Of a stretch of 64,000 bases of DNA, positions 56,073-64,000 are shown piece after piece. Source of the DNA: Nectonema munidae (lineage: Eukaryota; Nematomorpha; Nectonematoida; Nectonematidae). The stretch covers positions 682,001 through 746,000 of the forward strand of contig JAUIRK010000987.1 of the NCBI GenBank assembly GCA_030549495.1. The letters are read 5' to 3'. The notes beneath the pieces were generated by a model that was not told the origin of the DNA, made no database searches, and saw only the letters and a program-made list of their open reading frames with translations. The first letter of the stretch is position 1. Each line of letters opens with the position of its first letter. The position numbers were made by a program, and so were the translations under genes.

Positions 56073-59000
56073 AATGGGTTTAAATATGAAATCTATAGTA
56101 TCGAAGTCTGGAATACTAAGGCTTGCTGAAATAGTAAGGCACATTCAAAAAATCAATATATTATTTCCGTTATGATAATAATTGACCAATTTCAGGCGCT
56201 ATGCTTGCTAACAGGAATTTTATCCTCAGCTGCGATCCTCAAGTTCACGGGAGGTGCTGGATTTTTGCAATTTTCTTCGTGGATCGGTTTTCTCATAGCT
56301 CTTGCTTTGCTAGGCCTCTTTCTAAGTGGTCTAATACACAAGATTAAAACGAAGAAATGGTACTTTATAGTAAGAGCGTTCACATTTTATATTGCTGAGA
56401 ATATATCTCCGTTGAGGTGATTTCACTTCGCTATTACTTTTTATGCATTTTTTAAATATTAGTTACCGAGTTCTATGTAGATTAGTTGGCATCACTAACA
56501 TTGATTTAAGTAATAGTGGCCAATTAAATCTTTGCGAATATTGTGCTACCATTTTCATTTACTATGCCATTTTTGTTACATTGTAAGTATTAACGCCATC
56601 TAACATTTTAGAAACAGGCATTTAGCACTGTGTGTTGCTTTCCAAGTTTTGCTCATCATTTGTAGGACACAAATCCTACCCTCTAAAATCGTAGCGTTAG
56701 CTATTATTTAATTAGATTTTTTAATTACCCATTATTTAATTAGACATTACTATGCATCCTATATTTCTCGTACTTTAGAAGTTACCAAATTGTGCATTGC
56801 TGATGAGGTGGCAGCTCCCAAACGCAGCACTCATTGCAAAGGCCTGTTTCTAAAATGATGGATGGCGTTAAAACTGTAACGATATCGTCTAACTAAAGGC
56901 TAAGTCTCAAAAGAATAGAGAATAAAATGAAAAATTTCATTCTTCACTTTTTTAGTTTGATAACAAAGTGTTTCACCCAAAGATAACAAGAATTTTCTTC
57001 CGCTGGTAATTTCAGAAATTGTATTTTTACAAATAATATAGAAATTCAAGCAAACTATATCAAGTAAATTGAAGAAAACAGTTAAACGCCATCGACATGT
57101 TCCTGGTTTGGTCGAATATCCTTCACCATTTCATCTAGAGATGTATCGGATATCCGCATCTGAATTAGCGGATCATTCACACATCCTCATCCGCGGATTT
57201 TTTTCATGTTAACATCCGCATCCGAATCCTCATCCGCAATTAAAAATGTTTACATTATATCTACTTTTCTAATTTTTACATTATAGCTACTTTTCTCGAT
57301 CCGAGATTCAAAAGTAAATTGTTCACCAATTTTGAAACAAGAAATAAAGTAAAAATTTTCCTTTTGAATTTATATGATGAGGATAAGATTGATAATAATA
57401 GTAGCATAGAAGTAAAAAGCTGCAAAAAATGAAGAAAAGTGCTAATGAAGTTTATACCTCTTTGAATGAAGTTATGGACTCTATTCTTAACTCTAGTAGT
57501 GAAGAAGAAAACGAAGATAAAGAAGAAATAACGAAGTACCAAAAAGAAAAATGAATTAATGGTAAGGCTACTCAAAGCTTAGATTGGTGGAAAACTAAAA
57601 AAGAAGAATTTCCATTTTTATCAAAAATTGCAAGTCATTCATTACCTTACCTGTCCTCCTAGCATTGTTCAAAGCGAGCAGCGCTTTAGCAGCGTCGGAA
57701 ATATTTATACTGACAAAAGAAAGAGATTACTACGGGAAAAAGTAAAAAAACTATTATTTCTTAAAAAAAATTTACCGGTAATTAATTATGATTATTTTAT
57801 AAATTTTTCTGATTATTCTGATTTAGGTTTTTTTACATTGGTGGATTAAAAAAACAGTAAAAAATGTAAAAAAGGGATTAAACATATAATTTTAAAAAGT
57901 ATTTTATAACCGCATCCGCATAAAAATTTATTTTGGATATCCGCATCCGCGAATCTAAAAAACATTCACATCCGATACATCTCTAATTTCATCACACGTA
58001 TGACGTATCCACACTTCCTTTTGTAGAGTTATAAAACTCGATTGCTGCAGGTTTATTGTGAAAACGCGAAATTTTGATGCATAGAACAAAGCAAGTAAGT
58101 TATTTTTTTCGCTATATGGTTCAGCAATACAATTCTATCGTCTTTAGTGTAGGCATGTTTGTTGTTAAAAAGTGTTATTGTCTTTTCAAATTTCAAAAAC
58201 TTCGGAATTTTTTTGCGATTTGTTTCAAGGATCCTATTAGTGTTGTTTCCTGTTTCAAAAGTGCTCTAGCTAAATCCAAACTTGTAAAATAATTATCGAC
58301 TGTCACTTTTAAACTCATTCGAAAAAAATCTTTCATCAATTTCAGAAATTTTTTTTAACGAATTGGTGCTCTTCTTTACCAAAACGAGGATATGAATTCA
58401 AAAAATATGACGTTTCAGTGTCGCACAGCATCCAAAATTTTATACCAAATAAAAAAATTAACTAGTTTGTTTGGCATATTTTGAATGAAACTGCTTCAAC
58501 TTCTACAAGCAAAAATTCGATCGTAACAGATTAATAAGGTAGAAAACACTTTTTTTGCGGTTCGAAATTACAGTCTTCCAAACCTCGCGAATTGGAGCAA
58601 ATTTATCCATCTCTTTTCTTCTTTTTCTTGATTCTTCTTTGTCAAATCGGATATATCTTACTTTTTTGAATTTATCTTGTGGCATTGTATTATTGAATAT
58701 TTTTCTTGCATAAATGTTTTAGTACACAAACCAATAAAGGCTTACAAGTCATCAAGATTTATTCTCAAGTCACTATTTTCTTTAGTAGCTTTTTTGTTCG
58801 TTATGTTTACTATAAACCACATTGTTGTGCATACTATCAATTCTAGAAAAATGTCAATTAAGGTCAAACCTTTTTAAAATAAAACTTTCTTCCTTTAATT
58901 TTTTGAAAATATACATTCTAAAGTACACCATTTTTACTCTGAAAGTCATAAAATTTCTATCTTTCACTTTGATCAGATGATTTCCAACGACTACATTTCA

Positions 59001-62000
59001 GATTTAGATTTAGACTGAATTCGTATCTTCATATAATTCTGAACAATTTCTTGCATAAGAAGGAGAGTAATCATTTTTTCAATAGAACTTATTTTTTCAT
59101 CTAAAATTTTGTCAAGCATTCTCCTCTCCATAACTCGAATATTATTGGAAATGTAAGAGAAAAAACTATTCAATGAAACAAAAAGGAAAAATTAGTATTT
59201 GACTAAAAATTTTTGTTCTGTGAATTTAAGACATTGAAAATACTTATATTTTAAAAATATACTTACTATTAAGTAGATAGAAAATAATTCACATTTTTAG
59301 AATAAAAAATTTGCTATATTTGTAATTTATAATATTCAAAATTAAAAAAAGGTAAAAATTGAGATTTTATTTGAAACAAATATTTATTTTGAAATTCCAT
59401 AAAAAATTTTTTATTAAATCTAAAACAAAAAATTGTAAATTTAATTGCAGTATCAAAGATTTAATGAGAAATTCACCATGTGAAATTGACCATTATTTGC
59501 GTCTTACTTAAAGTGAAACACGAAATCTTTTAAAGTGAAAAAGGACAAATTTAAAATGAAAAATGAGCTAACGTAGAAATAAAAAAATGTTGCTAAAATA
59601 AGAAAAACAAAGAAATTAACCATATGAAAGAGAAAATAATTCAAGAAGTTTTATTACCTGTAAAGTTTATCTCGTCACACTTGATTGAAATTGTAGAGCA
59701 ATCAGTTTAACTTTTATGATCGCATGAACTACTTAAATCATATTTATTACAGTTCAGGAACTGTTTATGTTTTAAACCTTTTTTCCACAAAACAAAACAA
59801 TCATTTTCAATTACAGTTTCATCAAATCTTTGCAACTGATTAATTATTTTTATGCCAATTTATTTGGAGTACTATCAGTCCAAAAAGTGGGTGTGCTCTT
59901 TTTAAAAGAGAGGTTTAAGTATGTTTGTTTGGCTTTAGGAAACCATCATTGCTGCATCTCTAGCTGGTCTACTCTTCTTATCTTCGTTAATTGTTGCTTG
60001 CAAATGGGGAAGATATGACAAAACGCTAGCAGCAGCATCAGTAACTTTACAATTTATTTTATTTAAAACAAACTTTTTATTACGACCTTAATCCAAAATA
60101 ATATGCTTTAACTTGTATGGATAATATTGTAGATGGTTTTTAAATTATTTTTAACTTACTCTTGGTCATCTATCGATACTATAACTTATTTTAGTATAAC
60201 TTTGCTTATACACTTTATTATATATAGTTTTATTTCATTGAATAATGATATGATAATTTCTATGTTATAAAGAATATTGATTTTTAAATAATCCTGTATT
60301 TTGTTTCTTATTTTTTTTTTGTTAAATTTCATAAAAAAAAATTAAGCTAAAAAAAATTAAATAAATTAAAATTGGGCCACTTTATATGTTTGTAAAAATT
60401 CGAGCTATAGAGGCAAATTTTAAGTCTCTAAAATTAAATTATATCTGATTTATGATAAGATATAATAAAAGATATTACAACATTTCATACCCTATTTTCA
60501 AGTTTTGTACACTAAACGATTTATAGCATTTTTTAATCGAAACTTCGCATCAAAAAGAAACATTTATTACACGTTTTGCACTTTTTTCCAAGACCTTTTC
60601 TAAATAAATCAGTTCATAATGGGTTGGTATACTAAACTTTTCATAACTAAAGTATCCAACATAATGTATGTTGACTTATTAGTTTATAGTTTTAAAGTTG
60701 TTTGATGCGCCATAACTCTAAATACTTATTTATTATCTTTTTGACATACATCAACATAGTCATTTTACATTGAAGTTCAAATAATTTCAAGATAATTATA
60801 TATAAAATATTTTCACTTTTGTTATATCTTTTTTCGATTCCATTTTAAAAAGGAAAAATAGAATCGAAAAAGGTTTAAATAAAACTTAAAATAATTGATA
60901 AACTATTTTAATTTGTTAGTCTTTATGAGTCAAGTAGTTTTTAGTTTAAAAAAGCCTATTTCGAACAGTCGACCTTTTTTTCGAGTTTTAACGAAGTGAT
61001 GCTAAGAAACATGTTGTATAATAAAGTTATATCACTTTTTGAAACGTCTTGGTGACGAAATTTTCAGTTAACTCCTTCCCGAAATATGGAATACGCGTGA
61101 CCAATCCCTGAACAACAGATGTTTTACAATTCAATGCGCAATTTTCTCATGTTTGATATCAACTTTATTTGATGATAGCTATATTACTAAAATTATGCAA
61201 CTAAAATATAGCGTGGTCTTTTGTACACTTTCTATTTCAAAGATCTGCATCAACGAACCCTTATTTTCTATTTTAATAAACTCCTAAATTTTCCTTAACG
61301 GTGTAATTTAATTTTTATCACACTTGACTCTCGCTAAACCGGAACGCACTAAATGAGATCTTCTATAATTCGGCTTTAATATTTAAATAAGGTAAAGGTA
61401 CTGTAGGCCAGCCATGTCAAACATGCGGCCCATTACAAGCAGATTTGCGGCCCACACATATTACAGTAATATTAAATATAATTTTATGTATAAATGTAGA
61501 TTTAGACTTCTTAGAGAACTAGGTTGACTGATTTTCACTTATCATGCACAGAAATTTCAGCCAGACATAGCAAAGATTGTCAATAATAAGAGGTGTCAGT
61601 CAAGCCTCGAGACAAGAACATGTAAAGTATTTGAATAATTAATAATAAATGTTTATTTTGAACTATTGTAATTTATGTGCATTTCATTTGTAGTTCATTC
61701 AAATACATGTGGGCCATGTATCTTGCCTTATAAACTTTTTTTATACTAAAATAAATAACAGATTTATATCCTTGCTAATTTTTTAATTAAATTATTTTGT
61801 TTAACTATACATGACTTTGTACTTGCATTTTTGAATATAATCAAACCATTACATGTTTCTAAGTTAAAAGTAAAATATTCTGCAATAATTTTTATTGAAC
61901 AACTTTAAATATAATTGTAGGAGTGCGGCCCTCATGAGAACACAAACTCACTCCTTTGGCCCTCATGGGACTTCGAGTTTTACATGCCTGGTAGGGTGTT

Positions 62001-62828
62001 TTCATCGAGAAGACACAATTGCGCCGCTTATATCGAACTATGAGAAAGTAGGCTTGTGGGGGATCGAACCCAAGTCCTTGAGTTATCAAAACCCAGTACC
62101 TAACCAACCTTACTCATGATAAAATCATCATTAATTAGAAATTATGAAAATACATTGTAAAAATATTTTAAAAAATTATTAAAATTTGAACATAGGTAGA
62201 AACATACTGACAGTTCGTTTCTTTGTTTTAATGTAAGACTTTGGTCCTATTAGTCCTAACTTGCAGAGGATAAAGTAGCAGCTTTAAAATTTGTTTATGA
62301 TGAAAATTAAAGTCCCCAACAATACATACGAGAGAGCATTTGAAATCTATGCAATACAAGTGTCTCCAACAAAATTTTTTCATGGGAAATACATTTTGAA
62401 AATTTGTAACTTTGAATGTCTAATTAACCCGGATTTAAAATTTTTGATTTCATCTAAAATTTTTAACACTTTTTTCTATTTCAATAAAATCCTATTTTTT
62501 CTATTTTAGTTTTAAATTTTAAAATAAAATTTGTACATCACAACTTGACCAGTAAAAATATGACTCTAATAAACTCTCATCGTTAAGTTAGCTATACGCC
62601 CAATATAGAAATTTTGAACATGAACATTACTTATCAATTAAAATTTTCTTTAAAAAGTTTTTAGTTTATATACGTCAAAAAATGTTCACTGATCTTCAAA
62701 AGCTAAGAAGTAAAATCTTTATTTGCTTTTAGTTTTTTGGATTTTGTGCATGCGCTGTGTGGGCAGTGGATGCCTATTTAAAATGGAAAATGCATAAAGG
62801 CGGAGAAATGCCAGGAGAAGAAGAATAG
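56073..62828 (+). CDS. MARVEL-type four-helix membrane protein, four exons
   Basis: Coding exons 56073-56133, 56196-56369, 59939-60040 and 62733-62828 (stop TAG 62826) join in phase 0 at each junction with GT/AG sites (GTAAGG...TTTCAG, GTAAGA...GGCTTTAG, GTAACT...GCTTTTAG). An acceptor at 56060 suggests a 5'-UTR intron. The 143-residue product has four hydrophobic segments, about 17-35, 46-67, 77-99 and 109-128, with short basic loops. The fourth helix ends VWAVDAYLKWK, the A.DA...(F/W)K pattern of MARVEL/CMTM proteins, and the C-terminal tail is acidic. MARVEL proteins sit in cholesterol-rich or junctional membranes and help vesicle transport; the exact role here is unknown. Intron 1 is 62 bp, while introns 2 (3.6 kb) and 3 (2.7 kb) are swollen by transposons. 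No single exon is conspicuous, so ORF-based gene calling would miss it. Family assignment is from topology and motif, not a search. Confidence 0.75.
56575..56880. mobile_element. MITE with about 40-bp inverted ends, in MARVEL intron 2
   Basis: The left arm (GTTACA ... TTAACGCCATCTAACATTTT) and the right arm inverted (GTTACAGTTTTAACGCCATC) match over about 40 bp through AGAAACAGGC. It is 306 bp long, non-coding, with no clear target duplication. It lies just left of the piggyBac remnant. Confidence 0.7.
56900..59173 (-). pseudogene. piggyBac transposase remnant in MARVEL intron 2, split by a hAT element
   Basis: Minus-strand transposase in order: KGLTLIDIFLELIVCTTMWF (about 58815-58875), INLDDL-AFIGLCTKTFMQ (about 58700-58770), KKVRYIRFDKEESRKRRKEM (about 58610-58670), MDKFAPIREVW, DNYFTSLDLARALLKQETTL (about 58230-58300), FYNSTKGSVDTS (about 58000-58035). 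After the hAT insertion comes DEMVKDIRPN (about 57100-57135), then the eroded C-terminus. Multiple stops and frame changes. Termini not identified. No piece of the Cys-rich domain was found. Confidence 0.72.
57136..57985 (+). mobile_element. hAT element inserted in the piggyBac remnant
   Basis: Perfect 8-bp target duplication ATTTCATC at 57128-57135 and 57986-57993. Terminal inverted repeats TAGAGATGTATCGGAT, each followed by ATCCGCATCCGC-type subterminal repeats. Internally 57628-57800 (+) encodes the end of a hAT transposase: PPSIVQSEQRFSSVGNIYTD, then KRKRLLREKVKKLLFLKKN (the C-terminal dimerisation domain). It is 850 bp long, so it is a deletion derivative of a full element. Intact ends and duplication make it the youngest layer here. 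Confidence 0.92.
60050..61385. other. MARVEL intron 3, AT-rich part
   Basis: No element or gene recognised before the SINE/hAT composite at 61391. Confidence 0.4.
61391..62118 (-). mobile_element. tRNA-derived SINE (family A) split by a hAT element
   Basis: The SINE head on the minus strand at about 62118 reads GAGTAAGGTTGGTTAGGTAC (A-box-like), then GGGTTCGATCCCCC (perfect B box). The body runs left to 61991, and its last 18 bases (GGTAAAGGTAC...) reappear at 61391-61408 beyond the hAT element at 61409-61990. Comparison with 43890-44032 shows where the interruption falls. Confidence 0.7.
61409..61990. mobile_element. hAT non-autonomous element inside the SINE
   Basis: Left end CAGCCATGTCAAACATGCGG, inverted right end CAGGCATGTAAAACTCGAAG, with GCGGCCC subterminal blocks on both sides, as in known hAT families. 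It is 582 bp long with no transposase frame. The flanks share GTAGG, a partial target duplication. Confidence 0.65.
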
Positions 62829-63149
62829 AGACGAAAAGAAAAGTTCTACAGAAGCGCTCTACCTCCAACCAATATACATTATAATAATATATCTAATAAG
62901 CTATCTTCCCATATACAATATAATTTTATTGCACTGTTCTCTGATGTGGAGAATTGCTTATTATTTATCCATTTTTACTATATTTTATTAAAATAATAAA
63001 TAGCATTTAAAAGACTAATGCTAACTTAAGTCTTCGCAATAAATCATGAGTACTTGATATTTTTTGAGAAAAAATATTGCGACTACGTTTAGGCGTTTGG
63101 CATACACGTTCACTTTTCTTTTGTATTTCTGTGACTTATGGATTTACAT

Positions 63150-63290
63150 ACAAATATTGGTCGGCAGATGGCCTACTGGTGGGAGCGTAGAATCTTGATC
63201 CAGTTGGTTTGGGTTCGATTCCTGATCATCTGTCCAGCTATGGAAGATTATTCTTCCCTTGGATGCGATACCGACAATTTAAAAATATAC
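63150..63290 (+). mobile_element. tRNA-derived SINE, family B
   Basis: GGCAGATGGCCTACTGGTGG (A-box-like), then GGGTTCGATTCCTG (B box), then body with AGATTATTCTTCCCTTGGAT. Matches the reversed copy at 33638-33765. Confidence 0.7.
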
Positions 63291-63379
63291 AAAGTAGTAA
63301 TATTTACTAAGGTTGTGTGCTAAACAAAACGCTATATTTCTTCAAGAAGCTACATTATAATGTTCCAAGGAATGATCAG

Positions 63380-63900
63380 TGGTTCCAAAACTTTTTTCAT
63401 TCAACGCCCCCTGAGTATGAACACCACTTGCTACTGACTGTCCCTTTGTTTCCCAAATTTCTAAATTATTTTCAATTTACCTGATATTTGTTTAGGAGTG
63501 CAGTGAGTTCTCCAATATAGTCTATATCACTTTTACAAAGAAGAAAATATAAGAAAAATGAGAAAAATATAAATAAACAGTAAATTATTTATTTTTAAAA
63601 GTTTACGACTTTAACATTCATGACTTTCTTTCTACAGACGACAAGTAAATCGTCCATTTTGTGGCAAAGAAATATTACATTAATAAATCGATCTTTTTTT
63701 ATGGTTTTTAAAAGATTTAATTAAATTTTTAATGTGATTTGTGAATTTGATGCTTCATAATTAACTTTGAAATGTCCGGTTTCATTTCAGTGAGTAGTAG
63801 CTGTAGATCTCCTCGCTTCGTTCTTTTGAGAGGAGTTGAGTTTGCATGTGAATCGAATCAATCTTATCTGTCAATTCGCCTTTTCTCATGACATTTTTGA
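63380..63900 (-). pseudogene. hAT element end with transposase C-terminal scrap
   Basis: Starts CAGTGGTTCCAAAACTTTTT, a classic hAT terminal repeat. On the minus strand about 63740-63810 encodes LLLTEMKPDISKLIMKHQ, similar to the extreme C-terminus of ZBED5-like hAT transposases. It probably continues past the window's right part; eroded. Confidence 0.55.
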
Positions 63901-64000
63901 ATTTTCTTGATCTTTATGATTGTGATTAGAAAACTAGGGAACTCTGAATGAAAAATTCGCTCTCAGAATACTGGGTTTCAAAAATACCTCATGAGAAAAA

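Overview
The window looks like nuclear DNA of a small invertebrate, most likely an arthropod. It is strongly A+T-rich, its genes are split by very short introns (about 50-60 bp) alongside a few kilobase-long ones, and it is packed with decayed transposons. A copepod-like genome is my guess from the repeat mix (piggyBac, many hAT families, RTE LINEs, Ty3-type fossils, tRNA SINEs); this is inference, not identification. There are no bacterial operons, rRNA genes, free-standing tRNA genes or CRISPR arrays.

Host genes I can support: (1) the 3'-terminal exon of a ubiquitin-specific protease (3257-3841, +); (2) an unrecognised basic 223-residue protein with a 5'-UTR intron and poly(A) signal (24833-25504, +); (3) a three-exon twin-CX9C protein resembling mitoribosomal mS37/CHCHD1 (30274-30657, +); (4) an intact intronless FCF1/Utp24 PIN-domain nuclease for 18S rRNA maturation (37157-37759, -); (5) a four-exon, four-helix MARVEL-type membrane protein (56073-62828, +) whose two long introns are filled with transposons. 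Three minus-strand stretches (29350-29645, 33125-33359, 36290-36700) look like exons of unrecognised genes. The host genes do not form a pathway; they are unrelated housekeeping and membrane genes in a sea of repeats.

Layout: 1-3.2 kb MITEs and a SINE; 3.3-3.8 USP exon; 5-7.1 hAT and RTE pieces; 7.1-9.3 retroelement fossils with a nested duplicated block; 9.5-17.4 one LINE split by a hAT MITE and by an LTR-retrotransposon fossil; 17.4-24.3 SINEs, LINE scraps, MITEs, a purine tract; 24.7-25.5 the 223-residue gene; 26.3-28.2 a complete piggyBac; 29.3-33.4 mS37-like gene, candidate exons and a piggyBac scrap; 37.2-37.8 FCF1; 38.6-40.5 second piggyBac; 41.9-43.5 three MITEs; 44.0-45.3 Ty3 fossil; 45.3-51.5 two copies of an unexplained repeat-borne protein family (core motif FLCxWDSRA), a pogo-like transposase, RTE and other LINE ends; 51.5-53.2 piggyBac and hAT scraps; 56.1-62.8 the MARVEL gene; 63.1-64 SINE and hAT remains.

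Target-site duplications read directly from the sequence assign several non-coding repeats: 8-bp duplications (hAT) at 1112, 5363, 10281, 23753, 41888 and 57136; 10-bp duplications (Mutator-like) at 2322 and 43038; TTAA (piggyBac) at 20224, 21541 and, in degenerate form, 26301. Three islands of swollen homopolymers (around 23.1, 40.6 and 50.2 kb) look like assembly error, so some frame breaks nearby may not be biological.
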